Assembly (NCBI RefSeq): GCF_964021735.1
Contig: NZ_CAXIBN010000084.1
Location: forward strand, 1 to 13,941
DNA: 13,941 bases
Direction: 5' to 3'
Origin: Wocania_A sp964021735
Lineage (GTDB): Bacteria > Bacteroidota > Bacteroidia > Flavobacteriales > Flavobacteriaceae
Under the pieces are notes generated by a model, which made no database searches, had not been told where the DNA came from, and saw nothing but the letters and a program-made list of their open reading frames with translations. The position numbers and the translations under genes were made by a program. The first letter of the stretch is position 1, and each line of letters starts with the position of its first letter. Shown piece after piece: positions 1 to 7,227 of this stretch.

Positions 1-34
1 GTCATTGTGAGGAGGCACGACGTAACAATCTTTT
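1..34. repeat. Partial copy of an interspersed repeat (window edge)
   Basis: The first bases (GTCATTGTGAGGAGG, then a CACGACG-containing stretch and AATCTTTT) resemble the end of dispersed palindromic repeats starting GTCATTGCGAGG that are frequent between genes in flavobacterial genomes. The 8-bp arm AATCTTTT (27-34) recurs inverted as AAAAGATT (59-66), so the rest of the copy may be the degenerate sequence to about 86. Family assignment rests on recollection of the pattern; only one copy is in the window. Confidence 0.4.
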
Positions 35-55
35 CAATTAAAAATCAAAATACTT

Positions 56-85
56 AAAAAAAGATTCTCACGCTTCGATTAGAAT
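56..85 (-). terminator. Possible weak terminator of dnaE
   Basis: Read on the minus strand just after the dnaE stop, ATTCT (85-81) can pair with AGAAT (68-64), followed by C and a run of seven T (62-56). The 5-bp stem is weak, but position and T-run suit intrinsic termination. It may instead simply be the inner part of the decayed repeat at the window edge. Confidence 0.35.
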
Positions 86-101
86 GGTAGTTCAATTTAT
101 A

Positions 102-3100
102 TCAGTTCAACTTAAACCTAACATCCTGTGCTTCCAATTCACTTAAAAGCTCTTGACAAACTTTAACTTTTTGCTTTCTGCTTGGCATTGTTAATTTAAT
201 TTTTTCTTTAGTATCGTACACCAAAAAGTTAAGGGCTTGATTCCCTGGATGCATATTTAATAATTCTTTTAATGCTATTATTTTCTGCTCGTTTAAATCT
301 TTTATATCAACTTGTATCGATAGTTTTTTTGTATAATTTTCCATCACATCGTGTAATAACTGAAAACTATTAAACTGTAACCGTGGGTCGCTTTTTTTGC
401 CTGTATCTTTATTTACCCAACCTTCGCGGACAAAGGTTTTAACAAATACAAAATTGTTCTTCATTAAAAAATGGCGAAACTTTAAATACTCTTCACCAAA
501 AATCCTAAACTCAAAACTATCGGTATAATCTTCAACGGTAAATAACGCCCAACCTTTGCCTTGTTTACTTACGCGGTGTTGTACATCGGTAACTACACCT
601 CCAAAAACAATTTCTCTGTTAACATAAGGTTCTAAATTATTAAACATGGCAACAGTACCGTTACAAAACGTTTTCATTTCGGTTTTAAAATCATCCAACG
701 GATGTCCAGAAATATAAATCCCAACAACTTCGCGTTCTTTACTCAATTTTTCCATGGTTCCCCATTCTTCGCATGGCGGTACTTCGGGTTCTGCAATTTG
801 TACATCGCTAGACTCACCAAATAAGCTTACTTGTGCAGAGTTTTCGTTTTCTTGGTGTTTATGTGCATACTTAATGGCTTTCTCTAAAAAAGTAATACCA
901 TCACCATCATCATGAAAATACTGTGCTCTATGTGTGTCGGACAAACCATCAAAACCACCTGCTAAGGCTAAGTTTTCAAATGCTTTTTTATTAGCGGCTC
1001 GTAAATCGATACGTTTTGCAAAATCGAAAATTGATTTATAATGCCCGTCTTCTTTTCTGTTATTAACAATTGTCATTACCGCTCCATGACCGACACCTTT
1101 AATGGCTCCCATACCAAAACGTATTGCATTATCTTTGTTAACTGAAAACTTGTAAAATGACTCATTTACATCAGGACCAAGAACGGGCAATTTCATGCGT
1201 TTACATTCCTCCATAAAAAAGGTAACCTGCTTAATATCGTTCATGTTATTCGATAAAACTGCCGCCATATATTCTGCTGGATAATGCGCTTTTAAATAAG
1301 CTGTTTGATAAGCAATCCACGCATAACATGTAGAGTGCGATTTGTTAAAAGCATAACTTGCAAAAGCTTCCCAATCTTTCCAAACTTTCTCTAAAATTTT
1401 AGCATCATGCCCGTTTGCGCTGGCTTGCTCAATAAACTTCGGTTTCATTTTATCAAGAACCGCAATTTGTTTTTTACCCATAGCCTTACGCAAAACATCT
1501 GCTTCACCTTTTGTAAAACCTGCCAAACTTTGAGACAATAACATCACTTGCTCTTGATAAACCGTAATACCGTATGTTTCTTTTAAGTACTCTTCCATGG
1601 CTGGTAAATCGTACTCAATATCTTCATCGCCATGTTTTCTACGAACAAAACTTGGGATATATTCCATCGGTCCTGGTCGATACAAAGCGTTCATTGCAAT
1701 TAAATCTTCAAAAACCGTAGGTTTTAAATCACGAAGATGTTTTTGCATTCCGGGAGATTCATATTGAAAAACCCCAACAGTTTCTCCGCGTTGAAAGAGT
1801 GCGTAGGTTTCTTCGTCATCTAATGGAAAATTATCTGGGTCAAGTACAATATTGTGCTTTGCTTTAACAATTTTAACGGTATCTTTAATTAAAGTCAAGG
1901 TTTTTAATCCTAAGAAATCCATTTTTAATAAACCAGCAGATTCTACTACCGAGTTATCAAATTGTGTGACATATAAATCGGAATCTTTAGCAGTTGCGAC
2001 AGGCACAAACTTGGTGATATCATCTGGAGTGATAATTACTCCGCAGGCATGAATTCCTGTATTACGCACCGAACCTTCAAGCGTTCTTGCGAGATTTACG
2101 GTTTCTGCCTCTAAATCGTCCCCCTCAGAAATATTTAAAAGTTCATTGACTTTTTCTAAATCTTCTGCCCTAAACTTTTTAGCTAATTCTTTTTCATCTA
2201 ACCCAAAAATCTTTCCGAGTTTAGACATGGTTGGAATCAATTTCGCAATTCTATCGGCATCAAATAATGGCAAATCGAGTACACGAGCGGTATCTCGAAT
2301 GGAAGATTTTGCAGCCATTGTACCATAAGTAATAATCTGTGCTACTTGATTGCTACCGTACTTTTCAATAACGTAATCCATAACTCGACTTCTTCCTTCA
2401 TCATCAAAATCGATATCGATATCGGGCATGCTAATACGGTCTGGATTCAAGAAACGCTCAAAAAGCAAATCGTATTTAAGCGGGTCTATATTGGTAATCC
2501 ACAAGCAATAGGCTACAACAGAACCTGCTGCCGAACCACGGCCTGGACCAACCGATACATCCATATTCCGAGCTTCGCGAATAAAATCTTCAACAATTAA
2601 AAAATATCCTGGGTATCCTGTGTTTTCAATAACGCTTAACTCAAAATCGAGTCTTTCTTGAATATCTTCAGAGAAATTTTCGCCATAGCGCTTTTTTGCA
2701 CCCTCGTAAGTAAGGTGTTTTAAATATGCGTTTTCACCTCGCTTACCGCCATCGGTTAAATCATCTTCATGTTTAAATTTTTCTGGAATATCAAAAGCAG
2801 GTAATAAAACATCACGTGCTAATTGATACCCTTCTACCTTATCTACTACTTCTTGAATATTCAAAATGGCTTCTGGAATATCATGAAACAATTGTTTCAT
2901 CTCCTCGGAAGACTTAAAATAATAGTTTTGGTTTGGTAAACCATATCTATATCCTCGACCACGCCCTATGGGTGTTGCTTGTTTTTCACCATCTTTTACA
3001 CAGAGTAAAATATCGTGTGCATTGGCATCTTCTTGTTTTCTATAATAAGTATTATTTGATGCAATTAATTTAACATTGTGTTTCTTCGCTAGATTTATTA

Positions 3101-4490
3101 AAGTAGGATTAACTCGGTTTTCGTCTTCCTGATTGTGTCGCATCAATTCGACATACAAATCATCTCTAAACTCATTTTTCCACCAAATCAAAGCTTCTTC
3201 AGCTTGATTTTCACCAATATTTAAAATCTTACTTGGCACTTCGCCATATAAGTTTCCTGTTAAGCAAATCAAATCTTCTTTATATTCCTGAATGAGTTTT
3301 TTATCAATTCGCGGTAAATAATAAAAGCCATTAACAAAGGCATGCGACGATAATTTAGCCAAATTATGATAACCGTTTTTGTTTTTAGCTAACAGTACAA
3401 TTTGATAACCATTATCTTTTCTAGTTTTATCTTGATGATTTTCGCAAACAAAAAACTCGCAACCAATAATGGGTTTTATTTCTTTTGCAGTAGTTGTTTC
3501 TCCCTTTTCATCAGCCTCTGCTATTTTAACTTTTACGCCACTGTTGTGCCTATTTACGGCATTTACAAAATGAAATGCCCCCATCATATTCGCATGGTCT
3601 GTTAAGGCAACCGCGGGCATATCAAATTCGGCTGCAGCCGAAACAATATCAGACACACTCATAGTAGATTGCAAAACTGAAAACTGCGAATGGTTATGTA
3701 AATGCACAAAATCAACATCTTCTAAGCTAGAAACATTTTGTTTTATTTCTGATGATGAAAGGTCACTAGTTTGAGCCTGCTGTAAGCGCTCATTAATCTT
3801 AGCACTTTCTTTTTTAAGATTAATGTGCTTTAACCCTATAAGCTGAATAGGATCGGGATTAACTTCCCTAAACTTTTGAAAATAATCAGGTTCAACATCA
3901 AGCTGTTCTTTGGTATATTCTCCCAATCGAATCAATTCGAAAAAACAACGTGTAGTTGCTTCAACATCGGCTGTGGCATTATGTGCTTCAGCAAAAGGAG
4001 TATCAAATAAAAACTCATGAAGCTCAGTTAATGTTGGTAACTTAAACTTACCATAACGCCCACCAGGAATTTGACATAAACTCGCAGTATGTTCCGTACA
4101 AGTATCTAAAACGGGTAATTCTTGTAGTGGGTTTGCAACATCGCCACGTACAAATTCGGCACCCATAATATTTAAATCGAACTTGACGTTTTGCCCAACT
4201 ACAAATTTGGTTTTGCTTAATGCCTCATTAAATTTTTCTAAAACCTCAATTAATGGAACACCTTGCTCTTGTGCTAATTCGGTTGAAATACCGTGAATCT
4301 TTTCAGCATCATAAGGAATATTAAAGCCGTCTGGTTGCACCAAATAATCTTGACTTTCAATACAATTACCCATAGCATCGTGTAATTGCCATGCAATTTG
4401 TATACACCTTGGCCAATTATCGGTATCGGTAATGGGTGCATCCCAGCGCTTTGGTAATCCAGTAGTTTCAGTATCGAAAATTAAGTACAT
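102..4490 (-). CDS. dnaE: DNA polymerase III alpha subunit DnaE with fused N-terminal DEDDh exonuclease
   Basis: Replicative DNA polymerase of 1462 residues, about 300 longer than E. coli DnaE (1160). Order of domains: an epsilon-like DEDDh exonuclease at about 1-190 (D6 and E8 in DTETTG, D105, H170, D175); a linker; a PHP domain from about 260 (HLHNHS at 263-268, TDHAN at 297-301); the C-family polymerase core (SVGPGRGSAAGS at 646-657; catalytic aspartates D690 and D692 in PDIDIDF, and D858 in KMDFLGL); an internal beta-clamp-binding motif QVSLFG at 1220-1225; and an OB-fold at about 1291-1365. The C-family palm motifs and domain order make this DnaE, not PolC. The exonuclease probably supplies proofreading in cis. 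The PHP site looks degraded: where active PHP domains have NDVHY this protein has NNTYY (479-483), and Q363 stands before the IVLLAKN strand where His is usual. The ATG at 4490 is right because the exonuclease motif begins at residue 6. Identity is certain; loss of PHP activity is inference. Confidence 0.97.
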   Translation of the reverse strand: MYLIFDTETTGLPKRWDAPITDTDNWPRCIQIAWQLHDAMGNCIESQDYLVQPDGFNIPYDAEKIHGISTELAQEQGVPLIEVLEKFNEALSKTKFVVGQNVKFDLNIMGAEFVRGDVANPLQELPVLDTCTEHTASLCQIPGGRYGKFKLPTLTELHEFLFDTPFAEAHNATADVEATTRCFFELIRLGEYTKEQLDVEPDYFQKFREVNPDPIQLIGLKHINLKKESAKINERLQQAQTSDLSSSEIKQNVSSLEDVDFVHLHNHSQFSVLQSTMSVSDIVSAAAEFDMPAVALTDHANMMGAFHFVNAVNRHNSGVKVKIAEADEKGETTTAKEIKPIIGCEFFVCENHQDKTRKDNGYQIVLLAKNKNGYHNLAKLSSHAFVNGFYYLPRIDKKLIQEYKEDLICLTGNLYGEVPSKILNIGENQAEEALIWWKNEFRDDLYVELMRHNQEDENRVNPTLINLAKKHNVKLIASNNTYYRKQEDANAHDILLCVKDGEKQATPIGRGRGYRYGLPNQNYYFKSSEEMKQLFHDIPEAILNIQEVVDKVEGYQLARDVLLPAFDIPEKFKHEDDLTDGGKRGENAYLKHLTYEGAKKRYGENFSEDIQERLDFELSVIENTGYPGYFLIVEDFIREARNMDVSVGPGRGSAAGSVVAYCLWITNIDPLKYDLLFERFLNPDRISMPDIDIDFDDEGRSRVMDYVIEKYGSNQVAQIITYGTMAAKSSIRDTARVLDLPLFDADRIAKLIPTMSKLGKIFGLDEKELAKKFRAEDLEKVNELLNISEGDDLEAETVNLARTLEGSVRNTGIHACGVIITPDDITKFVPVATAKDSDLYVTQFDNSVVESAGLLKMDFLGLKTLTLIKDTVKIVKAKHNIVLDPDNFPLDDEETYALFQRGETVGVFQYESPGMQKHLRDLKPTVFEDLIAMNALYRPGPMEYIPSFVRRKHGDEDIEYDLPAMEEYLKETYGITVYQEQVMLLSQSLAGFTKGEADVLRKAMGKKQIAVLDKMKPKFIEQASANGHDAKILEKVWKDWEAFASYAFNKSHSTCYAWIAYQTAYLKAHYPAEYMAAVLSNNMNDIKQVTFFMEECKRMKLPVLGPDVNESFYKFSVNKDNAIRFGMGAIKGVGHGAVMTIVNNRKEDGHYKSIFDFAKRIDLRAANKKAFENLALAGGFDGLSDTHRAQYFHDDGDGITFLEKAIKYAHKHQENENSAQVSLFGESSDVQIAEPEVPPCEEWGTMEKLSKEREVVGIYISGHPLDDFKTEMKTFCNGTVAMFNNLEPYVNREIVFGGVVTDVQHRVSKQGKGWALFTVEDYTDSFEFRIFGEEYLKFRHFLMKNNFVFVKTFVREGWVNKDTGKKSDPRLQFNSFQLLHDVMENYTKKLSIQVDIKDLNEQKIIALKELLNMHPGNQALNFLVYDTKEKIKLTMPSRKQKVKVCQELLSELEAQDVRFKLN

Positions 4491-4600
4491 GCTTAGTGTT
4501 TATTTATTGTTGCGTTTATTTGTTGAGTCGCAAATAACGAGCTTATAAAAATACATAGAATTTATACTTTTTTAAAGTGAAGTTATAAACACTTGTAAAC

Positions 4601-4624
4601 AAAAATGCAGCCCAATGGGCTGCA
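4601..4624 (-). terminator. Intrinsic terminator of the DUF2383 gene
   Basis: On the minus strand, 28 nt after the stop of the DUF2383 gene, TGCAGCCC (4624-4617) pairs perfectly with GGGCTGCA (4613-4606) across a 3-nt loop and is followed by five T (4605-4601). The GC-rich 8-bp stem with T-tract is a textbook intrinsic terminator and separates this gene from dnaE, which therefore probably has its own promoter within 4491-4600; I could not find a convincing one there. Confidence 0.85.
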
Positions 4625-4651
4625 CTTCTCTTAACCAAAACTAACTAACTT

Positions 4652-5101
4652 TTATGAAACTAACTCTTCATGCACTTTTTCAGTATTAATTGACGCTTGA
4701 ATAGCGTTTTTTTGCTTTATCAGTAACGAATCAATACTTGGTGGTAAAGTTTTATCTTTTAGAATTTCATTGTACTCTTCAAGACTTGCTTCTTCACCTC
4801 TAATAACTTCTTCTAAAATAGCTTCTTCATCGTTTGATGTGAATAGCGATTTTAAACTCATCCAATTTCTGTGTATTGTACCTTTAAAACTCCCAGAGTT
4901 TTCGGGTACTTCGCCATAACGCAAAATTTCTGTTCTTAAGTCTTTAGCAAATTCGCTTCGTTCTGAAGCTCTTCGTTTAAAAAAAATTTTTAACGTTGGG
5001 CTGTCTACATTTTCAGCAGCATTAAGATATCCTTTTTCGGCATCATAATTCTTGATTAATAATTCATTTAATTTGTTTGAAATTTCTTCTGTGTACTTCA
5101 T
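4652..5101 (-). CDS. DUF2383 / PA2169-family four-helix-bundle protein
   Basis: A 149-residue, charged, alpha-helical protein with no signal peptide, membrane segment or cysteine. The N-terminal part (EEISNKLNELLIKNYDAEKGY, residues 5 to 25) followed by helices rich in Glu/Arg (FKRRASERSEFAKDLRTEI, 41 to 59) and a late EEASLEEYNEIL helix (103 to 114) is the pattern of the ferritin-like DUF2383 family. Biochemical function is not known; members often occur with general stress genes. The open frame extends upstream to a GTG at 5158, giving 168 residues, but the extra 19 residues are low-complexity Lys/Asn, the family begins near this ATG, and the GTG lies inside a 24-bp dyad that looks like an operator or leader element, so the ATG at 5101-5099 is preferred. 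The gene is monocistronic: terminator at 4601-4624, complex upstream region at 5148-5299. Family call is good; the start is moderately sure. Confidence 0.85.
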   Translation of the reverse strand: MKYTEEISNKLNELLIKNYDAEKGYLNAAENVDSPTLKIFFKRRASERSEFAKDLRTEILRYGEVPENSGSFKGTIHRNWMSLKSLFTSNDEEAILEEVIRGEEASLEEYNEILKDKTLPPSIDSLLIKQKNAIQASINTEKVHEELVS

Positions 5102-5147
5102 ATTATCATTTTCATTTTTAAATTTCATGTGTTTTTTTAATTGCTTC

Positions 5148-5171
5148 TCAAAAGTCACATGTGACCTTTGA
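5148..5171. promoter_or_regulatory. 24-bp near-perfect dyad upstream of the DUF2383 gene (possible operator)
   Basis: The bases from 5148 to 5171 are a palindrome with 11 of 12 base pairs symmetric; the core GTCACATGTGAC (5154-5165) is perfect, flanked by CAAA (5149-5152) and TTTG (5167-5170). With no loop it is a poor RNA hairpin but a good two-fold DNA-binding site. It lies 47 bp upstream of the preferred ATG and within the presumed leader. The binding protein is unknown; function is inference. Confidence 0.5.
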
Positions 5172-5217
5172 TGATTATACTAATTATTAAACACATTCAA
5201 ATAATTATTATAATCAT
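5171..5217. repeat. Inverted repeat with 18-bp arms, 11-nt loop
   Basis: The arms 5171-5188 and 5200-5217 are complementary at 17 of 18 positions, the mismatch being C5180 against T5209; the loop is AAACACATTCA. It directly abuts the 24-bp dyad and lies between the putative promoter and the start of the DUF2383 gene. Neither side has a T-run, so it is unlikely to be a terminator. It could be a 5' leader stem in the DUF2383 mRNA or a pair of protein-binding sites. Confidence 0.65.
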
Positions 5218-5270
5218 GTCGGTTCCAATAAATTCTTTAAAGATGTGTATTGTTTCACATTATTTACCTT

Positions 5271-5299
5271 AATATACTACAGAACACCTCTTTTGTCAA
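5271..5299 (-). promoter_or_regulatory. Putative promoter of the DUF2383 gene (TTGACA-N17-TATATT)
   Basis: On the minus strand TTGACA (5299-5294) is followed after exactly 17 nt by TATATT (5276-5271). This is close to the E. coli-type sigma-70 pattern, not the TTTG/TAnnTTTG pattern seen at rpsP and mrp, although TATATT also fits the first six positions of TAnnTTTG. It would give a leader of roughly 160 nt containing both inverted repeats. No competing TAnnTTTG box is visible upstream of this gene. Confidence 0.45.
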
Positions 5300-5335
5300 G
5301 CGATTTAACAGGGTTTGTGAAAAATTTAAGAAACG

Positions 5336-5363
5336 TTAACAAATTCAACCTATTTATTATAAT
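5336..5363 (+). promoter_or_regulatory. Possible promoter of the lactonase gene
   Basis: TTAACA (5336-5341) and TATAAT (5358-5363) are spaced 16 nt, about 28 nt upstream of the ATG; the overlapping TAATTTAG (5360-5367) matches the Bacteroidota -7 box TAnnTTTG except at one position. In such AT-rich DNA this may be chance. Confidence 0.25.
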
Positions 5364-5390
5364 TTAGAGGCTTATTTTTATATAAAATTT

Positions 5391-6461
5391 ATGAGACTTT
5401 TTTTTAGCATTTTTTTAACTGTATTAACACTGTTTAATTGTAAATCGGAAAGCAATCCATTAAGCACACTTTATATTGGCACTTATACTGATGGCGATAG
5501 CGAAGGTATTTATCAATATCAATTTAACACTGAAACTGGTGAGTTAACCAACAAGCAATTGGCCGCAACTTCTGAAAATCCGTCATTTATAACCTATTCG
5601 GTAGATAAAAACTATGTGTATGCTGTTAATGAAACTGAAAACGGTACTGTTTCTGCTTTTAAAGTTGAAGCAGACAAAACTCTAACATTTATAGACAAAA
5701 CTAGCACCCATGGCGCGCACCCTTGCCATGTTGTGATTAACAAACAAGGAGACAAAGCTGTTGTTTCAAATTATACAGGAGGAAATTTCTCCTTACACAC
5801 TATTAAGGATGATGGTGCATTAAATGAAGCTTTTCAAGTTTTAGAGCATAAAACCGACAGTATTGTTTCGCATGCACATTCTGCTCAGTTTTTTAAAGAT
5901 GATTTATATGCCGCAGATTTAGGCTTGAATGCCGTTTTTAATTATAGATTATCAAACCAAACATATGAATTGATTTCTCCTTCAATTGTTGATTTAGAAA
6001 ACAAATCTGGCCCAAGACATTTTTCGTTAACAAACGATGGCAAATATATTTACATTATAAATGAGCTTTCTAGCACAATTACTTCTGCAAAAAAAACAGA
6101 AAACGGATTTGAATTTATTGAAACAATTTCAACTTTAGCTGATGATTTTAAAGAGAAAAGTTATTGTGCAGATATTCATTTATCTGAAGACGAGCGTTTT
6201 TTATATGGGTCTAATCGTGGCGAAAATTCCATTGTTATTTTTAAACGAGACACTAATTCTGGTAAACTTAAAAAGATTCAAAATATAAGTGTTCATGGTG
6301 ATTGGCCACGAAACTTTACCATAGATCCAACTGGTAAATTTGTATTAGTAGCCAATCAAAAAAGTCATAATATTTCTATTTTTAAGATTGATAAAACTAG
6401 CGGAAAACTTGCCTTTTTACATGCCGTAGAACTCCCTTCTCCAGTATGCTTATTATTCTAA
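5391..6461 (+). CDS. Lactonase-family beta-propeller lipoprotein (6-phosphogluconolactonase-like)
   Basis: A 356-residue member of the seven-bladed propeller lactonase family that includes E. coli Pgl (YbhE), which hydrolyses 6-phosphogluconolactone, and fungal muconate cycloisomerase-like proteins. Family signatures run in order: YIGTYTDGDSEGIY near the N-terminus, HPCHVVIN, VVSNYTGGNFS, HAHSAQF, LYAADLGLNAVF, GPRHFSL, YIINELSSTIT, YGSNRGENSIVIF, WPRNFTIDPTGKFVLVANQ, and a terminal SPVC. Residues 1-16 form a hydrophobic signal sequence ending in LFNC, so C17 is a likely lipidation site (the lipobox is not perfect) and the protein is probably membrane-anchored outside the cytoplasm. That makes a role in the cytosolic pentose phosphate pathway less likely; another lactone or sugar-acid substrate is possible. 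The gene is divergent from the DUF2383 gene and no terminator separates it from the rpsP promoter. No pentose-phosphate genes lie nearby, so I withhold the symbol pgl. Confidence 0.88.
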   Translation: MRLFFSIFLTVLTLFNCKSESNPLSTLYIGTYTDGDSEGIYQYQFNTETGELTNKQLAATSENPSFITYSVDKNYVYAVNETENGTVSAFKVEADKTLTFIDKTSTHGAHPCHVVINKQGDKAVVSNYTGGNFSLHTIKDDGALNEAFQVLEHKTDSIVSHAHSAQFFKDDLYAADLGLNAVFNYRLSNQTYELISPSIVDLENKSGPRHFSLTNDGKYIYIINELSSTITSAKKTENGFEFIETISTLADDFKEKSYCADIHLSEDERFLYGSNRGENSIVIFKRDTNSGKLKKIQNISVHGDWPRNFTIDPTGKFVLVANQKSHNISIFKIDKTSGKLAFLHAVELPSPVCLLF

Positions 6462-6490
6462 ATAAAATACTGATAAATAAAAAAATATAG

Positions 6491-6498
6491 TATCTTTG
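6491..6498 (+). promoter_or_regulatory. rpsP promoter, -7 box TATCTTTG
   Basis: TATCTTTG is a perfect match to the Bacteroidota -7 box TAnnTTTG and is followed by CGCCCTC, a context typical of strong flavobacterial promoters. Transcription would begin near 6503-6505, giving a leader of about 40 nt. No clear TTTG -33 element is visible in the A-rich stretch upstream. Confidence 0.75.
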
Positions 6499-6515
6499 CG
6501 CCCTCATTAATAACC

Positions 6516-6545
6516 GAGGTCGAGAACCTCAAATAATTAATTATT
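6516..6545 (+). promoter_or_regulatory. Structured 5' leader of rpsP
   Basis: In the predicted leader GAGGT (6516-6520) pairs with ACCTC (6526-6530) around a CGAGA loop. A 14-bp perfect palindrome (AATAATTAATTATT, 6532-6545) then ends directly at the start codon. No Shine-Dalgarno sequence is present. A role in regulating S16 is conjecture; the stem is only 5 bp. Confidence 0.35.
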
Positions 6546-7064
6546 ATGCCAGTAAAAATTAGATTACAAAGACACGGTAAAAAAGGAAAACCTTATTACT
6601 GGATCGTAGCAGCAGATGCGCGTTCAAAAAGAGATGGTAAATACCTAGAAAAATTAGGTGCTTACAATCCAAACACAAACCCAGCAACTGTTGAATTAGA
6701 CGTTGATGGCGCTGTGAAATGGCTACAGAATGGTGCACAACCAACTGACACAGCTAAAAACTTATTATCTTACAAAGGCGCTTTACTAAAAAACCATCTT
6801 GTAGGTGGTGTTAGAAAAGGGGCTTTAACTGAAGAACAAGCAGAAGCAAAATTCACGGCTTGGTTAGAAGAAAAAGCAGGTAAAGTTCAAGCTAAAACTG
6901 ATGGTTTGTCTGAAGCAGAAGCTAAAACAAAAGCAGATGCCTTAGCTGCTGAAAAAGCTGTTAACGAAGCAAGAATAGCTGCGGCTGCTCCTGTTGTTGA
7001 GGAAGAGGTAGCTGAAGAAGCTGCTCCTGTTGTTGAGGCGGAAGCTTCAAACGAAGAAGAATAA
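6546..7064 (+). CDS. rpsP: 30S ribosomal protein S16
   Basis: Structural protein of the small ribosomal subunit, needed for 30S assembly. The start MPVKIRLQRHGKKGKPYY and the following VAADARSKRDGKYLEKLGAYNP block are the S16 signature, and the core ends near residue 90. The protein is 172 residues, about twice E. coli S16 (82), because of an Ala/Glu/Lys-rich C-terminal extension as in other Bacteroidota. The tail contains an internal duplication: AAPVVEEE and AAPVVEAE are encoded by two identical 19-bp stretches (6984-7002 and 7020-7038) 36 bp apart. The gene has a strong promoter at 6491-6498 and a strong terminator at 7087-7115, so it is probably transcribed largely alone even though rimM follows, as it does in many bacteria. 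Confidence 0.97.
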   Translation: MPVKIRLQRHGKKGKPYYWIVAADARSKRDGKYLEKLGAYNPNTNPATVELDVDGAVKWLQNGAQPTDTAKNLLSYKGALLKNHLVGGVRKGALTEEQAEAKFTAWLEEKAGKVQAKTDGLSEAEAKTKADALAAEKAVNEARIAAAAPVVEEEVAEEAAPVVEAEASNEEE

Positions 7065-7086
7065 AAACATTTATTTTTATACTTTT

Positions 7087-7115
7087 AAACTCCGATAGAA
7101 ATATCGGAGTTTTTT
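7087..7115 (+). terminator. Strong intrinsic terminator after rpsP
   Basis: AAACTCCGATA (7087-7097) pairs perfectly over 11 bp with TATCGGAGTTT (7102-7112) around a GAAA tetraloop, and six T (7110-7115) close the 3' side. It lies 22 nt after the rpsP stop and should uncouple rpsP from rimM. Confidence 0.9.
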
Positions 7116-7135
7116 ATGCAAAAGACATTTTGCAT
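7116..7135. repeat. Short perfect hairpin between rpsP terminator and repeat copy A
   Basis: ATGCAAAA (7116-7123) and TTTTGCAT (7128-7135) form an 8-bp perfect inverted repeat with loop GACA, packed between the rpsP terminator and the palindromic repeat. No function can be assigned. Confidence 0.5.
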
Positions 7136-7208
7136 CATGCTGAACTCGTTTCAGTATCCCATAAATAATTATAAATGTAATGAGATCCTGAAACAAGTTC
7201 AGGATGAC
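7135..7208. repeat. Palindromic intergenic repeat, copy A (upstream of rimM)
   Basis: Imperfect inverted repeat of about 74 bp. The left arm (7135-7160, starting TCATGCTGAAC) and right arm (7182-7208, GAGATCCTGAAAC to GGATGAC) are complementary over most of their length, around an AT-rich loop. The right arm matches copy B (7801-7827) at 26 of 27 positions. Such repeats, bounded by GTCAT and ATGAC, are common between genes in flavobacterial genomes. Confidence 0.85.
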
Positions 7209-7227
7209 AAACAAATATATTTGTCAT
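7204..7227 (+). promoter_or_regulatory. Inverted repeat covering the rimM start codon
   Basis: ATGACAAA (7204-7211, the end of repeat copy A plus three bases) pairs perfectly with TTTGTCAT (7220-7227), whose last two bases are the first two of the rimM ATG (7226-7228). A competing perfect palindrome, CAAATATATTTG (7212-7223), lies between. In mRNA the longer pairing would hide the start codon; whether it matters in the cell is unknown. Confidence 0.45.

Noticed and set aside
1852..3605. Several plus-strand open frames of 60-84 codons inside dnaE
   Set aside because: They lie antisense to conserved polymerase coding sequence and show no recognisable domain; shadows of dnaE.
5102..5158. 19-residue N-terminal extension of the DUF2383 protein from GTG at 5158
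   Set aside because: The residues are Lys/Asn-rich and unlike the family, and the GTG lies within the 24-bp dyad; the ATG at 5101 fits better.
7216..7223. TATATTTG matching the -7 promoter box just before rimM
   Set aside because: It ends 2 nt before the ATG, so transcription would start within or after the start codon; more likely part of the CAAATATATTTG palindrome.
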